A stretch of DNA of 64,000 nucleotides from Amyloporia xantha (Eukaryota; Basidiomycota; Agaricomycetes; Polyporales; Adustoporiaceae), in assembly GCA_036971615.1 (NCBI GenBank), contig JAYKKR010000002.1:868001-932000 (forward strand), in the 5' to 3' direction. Below the pieces are notes generated by a model that had not been told where the DNA came from, did not search any database, and worked only from the letters and a program-made list of their open reading frames with translations. Position numbers and translations under genes: made by a program. Of the stretch, positions 12,497 to 28,997 are shown one piece after another (the stretch's first letter is position 1; each line of letters begins with the position of its first letter).

Positions 12497-14059
12497 CTAC
12501 AGCCCCTTGCTTACGTCCGGATACACGTCGAATCGTCGCTGGGTCGTGACCGGGATCCCCGCACGCGCTTGGTGGAACGCCTGCGGCTCTGCATACACCG
12601 CCCACTGTCAGCCCGCGTCGCTCGGAGCGTGAGCAATAGGAGAAAGGACGGACCTATGCGGGCGTAGACGATGGCTTCCTCGTGCTCGGTATCCGCGATG
12701 ACTTTGCCCCTGCGGTCATGTTAACTCGGGTTACGCCCGAACAGCACGAAAACTTACATGGGATCGACGACCATCGAATGGCCCCACTGGACACAAAAGT
12801 AAACATCAGCAATCACGACGAAACGTTCCTGATCATCGACCGTCGACATTGTGGATGGCTTACCGCGTGGTATCCCGCTGTCATGTCGCGCGCGGGACTG
12901 CACATAGAGAAGTAGACCTGATTATCAAGTGCACTGATCGACATGATTAGTTGCTGGAAGGAAATGAATCTCGCTGGCCTACCGTGCACGCTGGAGGAGC
13001 TCCCAGTGTAGAGGTCCGGTGGTCAAATTGAAGGCTCCTGGGTATATGAGCACCTGGCACCCTGCAACAAATGTCAATATGAAGACAAGATACAAAGTAC
13101 ATCACATGGGGATGTACCTTTCCGGGCGTTGATCATTGCAAGCTCGGGGAACCGCACATCGTAGCAGATGCCCAGCCCGATCCGCGCAAATTCTGTGCTC
13201 TGTGATTGAGAATACGCACTCTCAGGAGGACGTGGAAGGGAGGTTACCTGTGTCGAAGTAGTTCACAGTCGTGCCCCCGGTCAGGGTCTCGCTTTCCTAG
13301 AACGAGGATGAACGAGCTGCAGGACACATAGACTCGGTGCTAGCATGCCTTGAAGGTGATTCCTCCGGGAATGTCGATGTCAAAGAGGTGGACTTTTCTG
13401 TGCGTAGCGACGAGCTCTCCTGTGAAGGCATACTTCGCATTGAGCACAATATCAGCCAATAACAGAGCCACCCTAATTACCTTTTGGCGAGTAGACAGTA
13501 GTGGTGTTGTACAGCTTCTTGTCAGTGGGATCACGTTCCGGGATTGATCCTGCGAAATCAGTGTCTTCCGGGTGCAGTGCTGTGGAGACGCACAACCTAC
13601 CTCCAACCAGCCAAACGCCCGCCTCTTTCGCGGTAGCGGAGAGCAGCTTGACCGATTCGCTCGGTGATGCTTCGACATCGTACGATTGACCAGGGGTATA
13701 TGCTATCGTCTCAGCGTAAACCGGGAAGTGCACGTGGCCATATGGCGAGTTGAAACATTCCTGTAAGATGCGCTCAGATGCAGTGATGGGCGATTGTGTG
13801 CCGAGGTGGGGCGCACGGGCAGAACGACGACGTCGGCTTTGAGGTTCGCACCTCCCTCGCCAGCCGCTGCCTTGAGGATCATGTCGCGTGCATGCTTGAG
13901 GTTCGCTGGAATGGAGGGAGATAGGATGGGAATGGGACGGTGAGGATGGGAGTGAGGACGGGAGTGGTGACACTTACCGGCCTTGTCTGCGCCGGTCTGC
14001 CCCAGCTGAATGAGAGCCAGATTGAATGGCTTGAAAGTGGGGGCTGCTGTGGCGGACAT
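12497..14059 (-). CDS. Nit2-type omega-amidase (nitrilase superfamily)
   Basis: This carbon-nitrogen hydrolase probably removes the amide from alpha-ketoglutaramate or alpha-ketosuccinamate. The catalytic triad is visible: Glu in [14 protein letters not shown], Lys in [15 protein letters not shown] and Cys in [13 protein letters not shown]. Other marks are [30 protein letters not shown] and the C-terminal RRFDVYPDV. About ten small exons are needed. The start at 14059 gives [18 protein letters not shown], close to known Nit2 starts. An upstream in-frame ATG at 14122 would add 21 residues rich in Ser, Arg and Phe, a possible mitochondrial presequence. The gene is divergent from the lipid kinase. 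Confidence 0.87.
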
Positions 14060-14411
14060 TGTGCGAGAGAGAAACGGTCTGGAGAACGAGCAGAAGGATG
14101 AGCGGACCTGAGCAAGGAGCATGCGGGAGAGTGCGACTCACTGGCAGTGGGAACGAGAGAGGGGAGATAAGATGAATGCATCCGAGATCGAATGAGATCT
14201 AATCTAATCTTGTTTGAGGCGACTGGGCCTGTCTTTCCCCTTCCATTAATTCCTCAGGCCAGTCTCGTCTGCAAAGGCTCTCTTGAACTTAGAATCTGAA
14301 TCTCTCGTGATCCTGACTACTGTACTCTTGACGTTTCTGAATACTTTGTACACTGGTCGGCATAACAGTCTGTGACTTTCCACTGACCCCTCCGATCCCC
14401 AAGATCGCACC
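14060..14411. promoter_or_regulatory. Divergent promoter, Nit2 / lipid kinase
   Basis: This 352-bp region separates the two start codons (289 bp if the upstream Nit2 ATG is used). Only promoter function is inferred; no strong TATA box stands out. Confidence 0.45.
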
Positions 14412-15664
14412 ATGCCTGTCCTCGTCGTTTACAACCCCGTGTGTGGGGACCGATCCGCGAAGCAGCTCTTCGACGAACATGTCATCCCCATGCTCGACAA
14501 GGCCGGTATTGCGCCAGACAAGATCATTGCAACCGACAGCGCAGGCCATGCAGGCGCGTTCGTCACTGAATACCTCGAGGCCGTCGAGGGCCCGTTCACC
14601 ATCGTCCTGGGATCGGGCGACGGCACTCTGCACGAGATCATCGAGACTCTGAACAACACGACTCCGAAGGGCATGCGCGCGTCCGCACCACCGGCAAAGC
14701 TCTCATTCGCACTCGTCCCGTGCGGGACCGCCAACGCGCTCTACGCCTCCCTGTTCCCGCCCAAGGCCGACGACGATCCCGTCCAATACAAGCTACGCTC
14801 CGTGCAGGCATTCCTCTCATCCTCCACCGCCGTCCCCCTCACCCTCGGCATCACCACCCTCGCCGCGCCCCCGCCCGTCCGCAAGCCCGCCCGCGTCGCC
14901 GTCTCCGCCGTCGTCGCGTCCACATCGCTGCACGCCTCGATCCTGCACGACTCCGAGGCCCTCCGCGCGTCCGTCCCCAGCATGGAGCGCTTCAAGCTCG
15001 CCGCGCAGCAGAACATCACGCGCTGGTACTACGCGTCCGTCAAGCTCTTCCCCGCGCGCGCGGCGGGCGTCGTCGAGGTGTACGACCCTGCCGAGGGCGC
15101 CTTCGTCCCGTATCCGCACAGCACGGAGGACGATCCGATCGTGGATATTGCGGGCCCGTTCGCGTACTTCCTCTCGACGGTGAACGTCGATCGGCTCGAG
15201 CCTGCGTTTAGGATCGCACCGCTTGCGGCGGATGCGCCTCCGGAGGGGCCAGCGCTGGATGTGGTGATGCTGAGGCCGGAGAGGGACCCGTCGTTCAACA
15301 TGGACTCGGAGGAGACGAGGGCTGCGTTTGCGGAGAAGGCGAAAGCGGTGCTGGGTGGTGCATATGAGAACGGGGCGCATGTCCAGCTAAGATATGCCGA
15401 GGACGGCTGTCTCCTCACCGAAGGAGACGGCCCAGTGGTAGTGGAATACATCCGGTGTGGACGATGGGAATGGGAACCTGTGAGCTCCTTGCCGTTCTGC
15501 TCCTTATTCACCGCTGATGACGATCTCTGCAGGACGATATTGATGATCGGGCTCATCTCGTTTGTGCCGACGGAGAGATTCATGAGATCGAGAAGGGCGG
15601 CAAGGCTACTTGTTCAGCAGCCGCTCCCATGGATGAGAAGTCGGGCTTCGCAGTTTTTGTATGA
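14412..15664 (+). CDS. Diacylglycerol-kinase-fold lipid kinase (sphingoid base kinase-like)
   Basis: Exons 14412-15479 and 15533-15664 encode 399 residues. The DAGK catalytic fold is shown by VVYNPVCGDRSAKQLF near the N-terminus (usual NPxSG site, here NPVCG), the nucleotide loop VLGSGDGTLHEIIE (GGDGT with one Gly changed to Ser) and PCGTANALYASLF. The C-terminal lobe ends in the typical CADGEIHE pattern after splicing. The likely substrate is a long-chain base or another lipid alcohol. At about 400 residues it lacks the N-terminal extension of classic LCB4/5 enzymes. Part of this gene is duplicated, inverted and broken at 2329-2615. Confidence 0.82.
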
Positions 15665-15859
15665 CACCCTCACAGAATGAGGCAAGGACCTATTATCTCT
15701 AGATATTACAGTAACGAAAACAGACAAGACATGATGATGTAGCCGTATATTTGATAGCCTGCGATACGTAGGTGTGTGTTGTACTGTACAAATGGATCAC
15801 ATCGATTTCCCCGGTATATAGATCTAGTTGAATGTATAGGGTTCAACGGACGAGATAGA

Positions 15860-16872
<1,013 letters not shown>

Positions 16873-16901
16873 AGAATGACGTGACACTGCCAAACTTGGA
16901 C

Positions 16902-17063
16902 TTATTCCTTGTGACGCGGTGGAATAAGAGGATTGTCGTGCTGTCTGGGCTGTTTTGAGGCAGGATACGTGGCTGCTCTATGCTTGACAAGCCAGTAGAA
17001 TGCGCCGAACGATGCGAGCGAGAGACCGACGAAGAGAAACGGATTGGGAGCCTTGCTCGGCAT
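16902..17063 (-). CDS. Small single-pass membrane protein, 53 residues
   Basis: A short ORF starts MPSKAPNPFLFVGLSLASFG and continues with AFYWLVKHRAA, giving one clear membrane helix (about residues 8-25) and a basic, proline-containing tail ending PPRHKE. It has an ordinary ATG (17061-17063) and a stop at 16902. It lies 29 nt upstream of the UMP-CMP kinase ATG on the same strand, so both may sit on one transcript. Its ATG overlaps, on opposite strands, an ATG used by no known frame of the Nup37 side. The composition is strongly protein-like and unlike random sequence; the function is unknown. Confidence 0.6.
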   Translation of the reverse strand: MPSKAPNPFLFVGLSLASFGAFYWLVKHRAATYPASKQPRQHDNPLIPPRHKE

Positions 17064-17215
17064 GGATCAGAAGCAGGAGAACCAGGTTTGGCGTTGTTGG
17101 GCAACGGCCTTGGATTCTAACATGGGCAAACAATCTCTGTGGCTCAACAATAAGTACTGTATTCTGCGCGTCCGCATCTACGGTACTCAATCTTGACCAA
17201 ATACCAGCTTGGAAC

Positions 17216-18622
17216 ATGGATGTTCGGCACTCACATGGAACGGATATCTATGTCATCCGTGCGTGTTACCACGAAGACGGCGTAGATCTGGTGGCGGTGG
17301 GAGGAGCGCACTCCGTCGAGGTGTTACTCATCGTAAGTAGCGGCCACCGCCATCTGTTTCGCGTGCTGAACTCATCCAGACAGACCCCTACCTCTAGCAA
17401 ACCCATAGCTAACTTTCACCTTGGCACTCGTGTCACCGCACTGGCATGGTCGTCCAAAGTGACATCTCCTTCAGTCACAAACGACTGGTCCATCGAGTAC
17501 GTTATTACCGTCGTGCATATGTTATTGTTCTGACAGTGCGGTATTTCTCATAGGTTAACCGCAGCCGGCGCCCATTTTGGACTTTTTATCCTCACAAAAT
17601 CTGCCTCAAATGGCGAGTACGTCTTCTCATTCGGTGGAGGACTCAGCGGTCACCACGGCAAGGTGAATGACATGTGTTTTTGTGGTGGACAAAGCGAAGA
17701 CAGCTCCAGATATGTCGCTACTGTTTCTGGTATGTGTTAGATGCATCCTATATCGAACAGCCTCAACCTAACTCGTGTAAAGACGACAAAATGCTGATGG
17801 TGTGGGACCTCAGCCCATCCATTGATATTGCCTCCCCTGGCTCTGTCGATTTGGATGAGCCTATCGCCGGCGCGAACAGACCACAGCCCACTGCTTTGGT
17901 GACATCCTTCCCTCACCCGCTCATCTCCGTCAACTCGCATCCTACCACAAGCAAAGAGCTGCTGGTCTCCGATTGTCGGGGCTCCATCTTCTTGACAGAT
18001 TGGCGGACAGACCCAGATGAGAATGAACTCGAGAGCTGGCGTAACTCGAGTGTAGTCGAGCTAGTCGAGCCACGAACACTTTCTGATGCGGTTCTCGGCG
18101 TCAGTAGCAAGTCGTCTGGGTCTGTATCCTGGCGTCCAGATTCGGCGGACATGTGAGTATCGCTGGTTTCTGTAATTTAGATTGTACGCGAGACAGCTAT
18201 TGATGCTCCTTACGTAATGAAGTGTAGGTGCAACGTACGGGGCAAAATTCGCCATATGGGACATGGGCAATCTCCAAGGTGGAAAGCCTAATGTGTCGGG
18301 AGTCAGCTTCCCGGAAGGAGGCACTCAATTCAAGTATGCATCCAGTCTCAATGGTGTGCTCAATAGATATTAAACGTGATCTCCCAGATGGTGCCCGACA
18401 TACCCTGAATATTTCGCGATCTCGAATAGTTCTCCGTCAAAAGGCGCTGTGATTCACATCCACAACACTGCTTATGCGCATGCGCCACCCGCACCCCTCG
18501 TCATCGGCTCACGTCCCTTGTACGTGCGGACATTTGACTTTCTTGCAGCTCGTGGGATACCCCGGATCGCGGCTGGTGTTGGACGGGAAGTCATAATTTT
18601 TTACATTGGTGTTGACTCATGA
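17216..18622 (+). CDS. Nucleoporin Nup37-like WD-repeat protein
   Basis: This is a beta-propeller subunit of the Nup107-160 (Y) complex of the nuclear pore. Alignment to the family from memory: DIYVIRACYHEDGVDLVAVGG, then IANFHLGTRVTALAWSS, LTAAGAHFGLFILT, LSGHHGKVNDM, ATVSDDKMLMVWDL, ISVNSHPTTSKELLVSD and SGSVSWRPDSAD. The C-terminal blades include AKFAIWDMGN and end REVIIFYIGVDS. Several short introns are present; the first runs from 17333 and is best ended at ccagacag. The start at 17216 gives the expected start of the first blade, but an upstream non-coding exon is possible. It converges with the PriB-like regulator. Confidence 0.75.
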
Positions 18623-19221
18623 TGAAACCTGTGTGGTCTGCGTTGGTGAACAAACATCTTGTTGCCATCTTGGTAGATGCTTTATCCACCCTTTTTTGTG
18701 ATATAGAATTCCTATACTGCCTATCTTCAATGAATATACTCACTGCTGTTTATCATGTATTATGATATGACAGATGAGACTTTAGCTCAGGTAAATTGGT
18801 GCTTGCAATGTCAACTACAACATGAAAGCATTGGGAATTCTCTGACTGCTTTACATGTACAAGATCAGACATCAGTGAGCAAAACATAGTAGATTCACCA
18901 AGTTCCTGCACCCAGATGATGAACGATGGGACAAGATCTTCAAGAGGGATTACATACGCCACTCTACGATAACAACAGAGATGCTAGCTTACTGTACAGA
19001 CGGATTGAAGAAATGTGCAGAATGTGTTTGACAGAAAAAACCGCAGGCCATAATGTAGTTGAAAAGATGCTCATATGGTCAGCAAGTGAGCTGCGAACAC
19101 GAACAAGAAGAGACTGATGAATAATGAGACGAAGCCGACGAATAAGTACTAGCAGCAGACGCGAGACGAACAAGATATGGTGCAGGATCGATAGCCACAA
19201 GATCAGACGCCTTCAAACTTC
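18623..19221. other. Intergenic region between convergent genes
   Basis: This 599-bp region lies between the stop codons of the Nup37 gene and the PriB-like gene. It is AT-rich at the left. No gene or repeat was seen; it should hold both 3' ends. Confidence 0.5.
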
Positions 19222-22200
19222 TCAACGACTCGCGTAAGTAGAGGGCTGGTAAGAGTTCATCACAGGGTATTGATAATGCTGCGACGGGGCGTGGTGACTC
19301 TGGTAGCCATGTTCCGAGGCATGCGCCTCACGATAAGAAACATTGCTGTAAGATGCCGGGATTGCTGCCGCCGTCTCCTCGGGAATAGTCTGAGTCTGAT
19401 AGCCTCCGCCGTAGGTCTGATCACCATTTTCAAATCCAAGATCCTTGAACATGTTGCGCCAGTACATGGCGTCATGCTCGGACGTGGGCTGCGCCTGATA
19501 CTGAGCATACGTCGTTGATATCCCAGAGAGGCTGAAATTGGCAAGCGCGCCATTGTGGTTTGTCGGATCGGCTGTGGCATACTCGACCTCCCTGGTTTGT
19601 GCATACGGCGTGGGCGGTGTTGGAGAGTAGGCTGACGACAAAGTTGATGACGGGGAGGCAGTTGACGCGATGGAAGATGACTGTGTAACAGTCGAAGACT
19701 GGGGGTAGTAGCCACTGTGGTTCATCTGACCAGCTGGGGGCGTCGCTTCCGAGTACATCGACGACTGTCCGTAACCCTGCACAGACCGTCCCACTCCATT
19801 AGACTGGACAGGATGGAGGGCCGGATTCAGCGGGGGCAATTCGCGCTTGAACCGCTCCTGCTCTACCTGTGCTTGTGCTTGTTGATGCATCTTGCGTAGA
19901 TCGTTGTCGACAAGAGACTGCAGGAAGCGAGCATGATATGCTGCTGACGACGAAGCAGGGGACAGGGGGGCTGCCTCCTCATAAGCTTGCGCAGTCCTGT
20001 TGATCACGGAGTGGATCTCCTTAACGACATCCTCTTTCAGCCGTACTAACTCGTTCGATCCGCGCAGGAGCTACGAGAGTAACGTCAGCCATTATGCTTC
20101 CAAAAAGGGCTACTCGAACTAACCTTCAGGAGAACCACAGCAGAGTAAGCTGTCATTACAGTCGTCGAGTCCTGGCCGTACCGCTAAATTGAGCGAGATG
20201 AGCCGGTGTAAATGATTAGTGAGTAGCACCGGTGGCTCACCAGCATTGAAATCCGGGCGAAGTCGTCCGCCATGATCTTCAAATTATCCATAGCACTAGT
20301 GTAACATGTAAGAAGTGCCTGCGAATTCACCACAGGGCCTCGTCCCGCCTGCAGCCACAAAGGAATCATGAATATCACTGTCGCTCATGTGCAGAGATCG
20401 CATACCTGAGAGCTGGAAGAATAGACACCGAAGGTGTTCAAGAATAGCCTGACGTGCAGCTGGAAGAACTGTAAGAATGAGAAGTGGAAAGACTCCCCAC
20501 GCGCTGTACGGAAAAATGAGCTATAACACGTAAGGGTTCGGTCAGTCTCTGCTTACCTCGCTGCATCTCTTGTTGCCACATTTGCACCCACTGGTTCAAC
20601 TTCTGGTTACAGTTGCTCAAGAGAATCCCGTAATTCAACTCCCCGTGACTTGACGCGCCGCCGTTGCACACATTGTTGAAGACGTCTGTCGTCTCAGCAG
20701 CGATGCGCCTCAACTGAGTGAAGGCGGCGACAATGACATCCTCCTGACGTATGGGATCGCCACCTTCCTCATGCCACGTACTTGCATGGCGTACGAGTTC
20801 ATCCTCAGGTAACATCCAGTGCTTGCCAGTCTGCATACTCAGACTCCGGTCGTGCACGAACAACACGAGATACGTGCGTTCACGATTGCGACGTTCCCGT
20901 CGCTGGAGAACGGTCTCGCCCTGGGGCGGCTTGCCCACGTAGCGGTTGAGACTGAGTTCCACGGCCATCCTGCACGCGTAGCCAATGTATGTCCAAACAC
21001 GAGTGTCATCTGGCTCCTTCCAATAGATCATGCACGCAAACGCTTGCACGACCTCGACCCTACTCCAATTCTCTGCAAACGCTCGCACGGCGAACTCGTG
21101 GGCAAGCCGCAAGACCTTGACGTACAACTCGGGCTTGAAGAACTTGCAACACGCCATGACAAGAGCCGTGAAGAGAAAAGGGCAGTGACTGCGCACGTAT
21201 GCGACCGTGTGGAGTGCAGGGTCGAATAAATTGATGAACGGATTCAGGCGAATGAAGAACATGTCCCACAGATGGGCCACCGTTTTCTCGTCGATGAGAC
21301 CGGCGTCAATGGGATCTTTCAAGGGTGTCTCGTTACGAAACAAGTCGGTGAGGGAGGGCGTAAACGGGGCAGGTGCTTGCGAATGCTGGGGGTAGCCGCG
21401 GTCCAAAGATCCACCGGTGGGACGGGCCACTGGAGGAGCTGCGTGCTCCGGATTGAGAATGGTCTTGAAGAACGACGAGTTGCGCGAATTCTGCTTGATG
21501 ATCCTAGCAGGGTACAGCCCGCTTTCCTTTTGGTCCATATCTTCGTCTTCATCCATTTCTGAGTCAGACAGCTGGTCTGATCGCTGACGATCTTGAATGG
21601 ACGGCAAATTCAACGGCGGTAGCTGATTGCTGGCGAAGTGAGAGCTAGATGGACCGGATGCGCTGAAACCGTCTCCATTACGAAAACGGGTATCTGTGGC
21701 CCGAGAATCGTGCAGGGGCGGTAGAGTGAGTGAATCGCTGACGGTGGATTTCTGCTTGGCAGAATTGAGGCCCTTCTCAAGACGACGAAGCATCTTTGAT
21801 GCCTCAGACAATCTGCTCGGGTTCGAGATTGGCATCGTTATGTAAATGTATATCGGGGACATTACCTTGAGCCCGGCTTGCGCCCACGGCGATGCTTCTC
21901 AAAGATACACCTAGGATAAACCGACATTAGAACGAGAGCGAACGGAAGCCGACTTCACGCTCACTCTGCTCCGGAGCGCTTGCACCGCTGACAGGGGATA
22001 TTGTTGCCATCATCTGCACCGACACATTTCATCTACGGTGGATACTTAGATGGGCTGACACCAGGCACGCGGGACAAGGCATCTTACCTTTGCTGCCCGG
22101 CAGACCGTGCACGCCCTCGCGCCTCTCACGACGGGCGCCTTTGCACTAACGGAAGAGACACACGTGTTGAGGACACGAAGAAGGTGGGTGAGACGGCGTA

Positions 22201-22290
22201 AAATATGACATACGTTGCTTTATCATCGGAGAATAAGGGGGACTGCTCATTGTGGGTGGATTGGAGTGGAGGGGATTGCTGGTGGTCCAT
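19222..22290 (-). CDS. Zn2Cys6 fungal transcription factor, PriB-like
   Basis: This is a DNA-binding regulator. After a Gln/Pro/Ser-rich start (MDHQQSPPLQ, ATG at 22290) the zinc cluster is assembled from three short exons: CTVC-RAAKMKC, then PCQRC-KRSGAEC, followed by the basic linker KHRRGRKPG. The six cysteines have Cx2Cx6C and Cx2Cx6C spacing. A putative coiled linker (MLRRLEKGLNSAKQK) and an acidic stretch (DSEMDEDEDMDQ) precede the fungal-specific regulatory domain (WDMFFIRLNPFINLFDP, TYIGYACRMAVELSLNRYV). The C-terminal third is rich in Gln, Ser, Tyr and Pro and includes DAMYWRNMFKDLGF, a mark of the PriB group first described in shiitake primordia. The gene faces a 3.4-kb gene-free region upstream. 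Confidence 0.85.
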
Positions 22291-25200
22291 GTTACGAGAT
22301 GAAGACCGAGAGACTACGGTAATCAACGAAGGCCGGTGATAGGGTGTGAAAGACCGTGGTGAGGAGGAGGGCACAAAAGTACCGAGGAACGGATGGGGGG
22401 AAAGGGGGGATGGAGAAGAGAGGGGACGTGGGGGTGTTTTGAAGGGAATAAAGAGATGGTGGTGAGAAGGAAGAGAGGAGTGATGGAGGACAGAGAGCGG
22501 CTGAGGCAGTTGTACAAACGCTCAAAGGGGTTATCCGGGCATCGGCCGGCATGCCGGCTATTTCTACAGGCTACCCAGTCCCGAGACACTGGCCAGGAAC
22601 CGGCGGCAGGCCGGCCACCAAGCTTATTTGAGACTTGGACGGCCGAAAACTGCCAAATCCGGCGAGTTGCCGGCTACTTCGGGTCTTGTAAGGCGCGGCT
22701 GCTGTCGACTTAATTTCAACTCTATCCATTTGCCGCCACAGCTCGCTCTCCTCATCAGACAGCGGCTGCAGCACTTGGCCGCACACCTGTCGTCGTCGCT
22801 CGAGACCAGCTGTAACCTCGCACCCGCCTCTAGATCTGCATCCGCCTCTGGTTGTTTCTGCAACAGCCCCCCGCCCGCCCTCTCTTCCGCGGCTGCATCG
22901 AACACTTATCTCCACCATCCACACCGGCTTTCTTGGCACTGCTTCTCATTGGTCCTCGCCTCCGGCGACTGCGGGCTGCTATCTATTACCCGGTTGTAAT
23001 TATGACAGATTTGGCGCGCCGGCTCCGGCTTTCCTCTTGGTTGCGATATTGACGGACTCGTGGCTGCCGGCGGCTACCGGGATTTTGTCTCCTGTCTCCG
23101 TTACAGCTAAGTCCAGAACGGAAGGCCCCTCGCCGAGCAAGTGTGCACAGGTGGTGTTTGTCGGAGACTGGAAATTGTATTACATAATGAAGATTTTCCT
23201 ATATCACAAGGCAATTTTGACCTCTGATATGCTGCCCTTTTTGCCTATTCTGGATTTAGGAAATTACTTGAAAATGATAAATATGACGTTTATTCAACTC
23301 CGACAAACAGCGCCTGTGCACATATTTTCTGGGAGGGGCCCTGCGTTCTGGACTTAGCTGTAACGTTAATTTTGGACTAAAATAACTGCCAACTCCACCT
23401 TGTCCGCAACCTTATGTTACTAGCCAGCCATTCCGCCGACGGATTCTCGTGTCTATCGACCACAGACGGGTAGGATAGCACGGCGTGGCTTCTATCAGCA
23501 GCCCTCGCTACGACATTGTCAAATCGGGAGATATGCGACTCAGGGCCATTTCCCCAATCACAGCTACGGTGGCTGTTGGCTTCGGCGCCAGACTGTCATC
23601 TATACATTACTACTACGTACACGTAGTGTGCAACTACCGCAACTCTCAACAAAGGGGAAGCCTTGATCCAGTTGGAATCCCCGCTCCGGTGATATCAATC
23701 ATCGAGCCTTGCACTAACAGCCCAGGCAGAGTCTACAAAGCTTCTCAATGTGTCTGCAACGTGAGATGCGGCGTGAGCATATTGCTATCTAACCGCTGAC
23801 AACGGCCGTTCGGCTCTCAGAACACCAGGCCAGAAGACTCAATGGGTCTGCAGACGACACAGCAAGGTTTCGCCACACGAAGCAGATGGCAGACTTCTAG
23901 TCGATAGAAGGACCAACCTATTTGACAGATTCCACCAGCTGCTTGCATCACCTTGAAGGGCCGCGCAACCTTGGCAGCGCCCACAGGGCGGCAAGACGAA
24001 AGATGAGGACATCTTGTAGTCGGATAGCGTGAGGTCAAGTGCCATTACTTGATATGCATCCTTGGATCGCGTGGGTACAAAATGGGGCAACGTACGACGT
24101 TGATGCTGCGCCGTAGCAGCGCCTCGCCCTCTCGATTACACGGACTCTCTCTTTGGATTATACACCCAGTATCGGGAATCATAGGACATCGGAGGTGTGT
24201 GGATTGATGCCTATACAGAACCGCGATGTGTTGTTGTAACTATCAGTCCGGTCTCTCATGCTAGCGTATTTGATTCCGATGCCTGCAAGAGGAACCGTCA
24301 CAGGACCATCACGGAACGAAAAGAGGCACAACAGTTCACTTTTACGCAATTACGACAGTTCAATCACGGTTCACTAACATCTGACGCAGCTATTGGATTT
24401 GTATGGGCGCGAACATGAAGTTCGGGATGCGTAAACTCACCGGAGTGGAGAAGCCTGCAGCCATCGATGAGGTATGTGCGCGGTCATCAACGAGAGCTTG
24501 CAGCCATCTGTCTAGGGTGGCTTCAACACGGTATATAAGATAGCCGGATGCTGGGAAATGTGAAACGTGTAATGCGCCGTGACCGGGGCAGGTTATTTGC
24601 GAAGACACCTCTGTATCCCAAGCGCTGCTTAGACTACGGACTCAATCTACACGGGGTCGCCGCACTCACCAGGATTCAGTCAACTTGTGCTCATCTTCTT
24701 CCTAACAACTCCTGCAAAATCATGGATGCATATAAATACACCCGAGTTTAGGATTTAGACAGTGTTTATAAATTCTAGCTCCTTCCACAATCACTCAAAA
24801 ACATGAAACTTGTTTCACAAAGCTTTTTGAATACTTCAAAGAGAACTGTCTACTCGGAATAACGAGGACCCTGTTCGAGATGCATGAATGGAATGCGAGA
24901 CTTACACCCCGAGACTCCTATTTCACCATACGTCACTGTATTGAGCGATTATAGGAGCGATAAAATTTGAAACTTCTATAGGGCATTCATAAGTGTTATA
25001 CAACTGGACGGATCTACTTTTCTTGGCTCCTTGTATGCGCAATGCATGCTGACCGGGGTTGTGCCCCTATGGCAATCATTATGACCAAAATTATAAACAC
25101 TAGTACTTACCTGTCGCACTGGAAGACATCCGAGAAGAGTAAACCCGCACCTTCTACAATTCTTGTTAGCTAGGATTTTAGAGCAGAAGGAGATGCACTG

Positions 25201-25724
25201 ATTCATATAATGTTGATATCTTAGTGGAGCTAATGTGTAACTATATCGTGAAAACTGCGAACCGTTATACAGTCAGAACAACTTAGAAGCAGGTGGTCAT
25301 ATCGTGTTATTCAATAAAGGAGTACTAGTCAATTGCAACGATTCTGCAAGACGTCCACTCGAGCTCTCATCATGTAAATGTATGCGAGTAGGAAAATAGT
25401 TGACTCCGAGGTTCGTCAAGCCGCTATCGCCAGTTTCGCCCCAGGTTTTGCTGAGTCCACAGCTGTCGGGTTGCCCCCGTCTCGCTTTAGAAGGCGTAAA
25501 CGAGACATTTGTAAGCAACATTTACAGAAGTTAGCACGGCTATGGCCAACGGACATAGGATTCGTTTAGACTTCGGACTGATCAGGATTGAAATTCAGAC
25601 TGGCGCGTACTTCACGTGACGGAGGTTCAATCTCCGCCCCAAATTTGCCACTGGTGGCGAAGAGTCGTTGAGGTTGCGTTCTAGCGACTGACTTCAGGAA
25701 CGGATTGCTCATTATCTCTTCACC
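22291..25724. other. 3.4-kb gene-free region upstream of the PriB-like gene
   Basis: No ORF here carries a recognisable motif or a convincing exon chain. From about 22530 to 23080 it is GC-rich, with many CCGGC and GCCGGC words and a palindromic-looking block (cggccggcatgccgg). From about 24700 to 25350 it is AT-rich. It could hold a long promoter and leader of the regulator, a non-coding RNA, or decayed transposon DNA. Confidence 0.5.
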
Positions 25725-28713
<2,989 letters not shown>

Positions 28714-28997
28714 GATGTATGGCTATGTATACGATTGCTGTGTGACGATTAACATGTAGATACTGACTGCGAAAGGGGAACATTGCAGGCTTGTATTGTC
28801 TTGGACAGAAGGCGTGTGACGACAGGTAAGTCGAGCGTGAGTATGGACGGGGACACGAGGCAATGCCCATCCTCCGATATCTTCTATTTGTTCTCCATGA
28901 GGATATTTCGGTTGCCTTCGCTTTCTCAGGTTCGCCTGCTCTACATATTCTGCTCTAGTCCGTCCAGCGTGTACTGCTGCGATAATTCTTGCTTCGG

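Noticed and set aside
12497..15664. A metabolic gene cluster (Nit2, lipid kinase, UMP-CMP kinase)
   Set aside because: The enzymes belong to unrelated housekeeping pathways; there is no backbone synthase, transporter or dedicated regulator.
22393..23357. Several overlapping frames in the GC-rich part of the gene desert
   Set aside because: They overlap on both strands, are Arg/Ser/Pro-rich as expected from GC-rich non-coding DNA, and show no domain.
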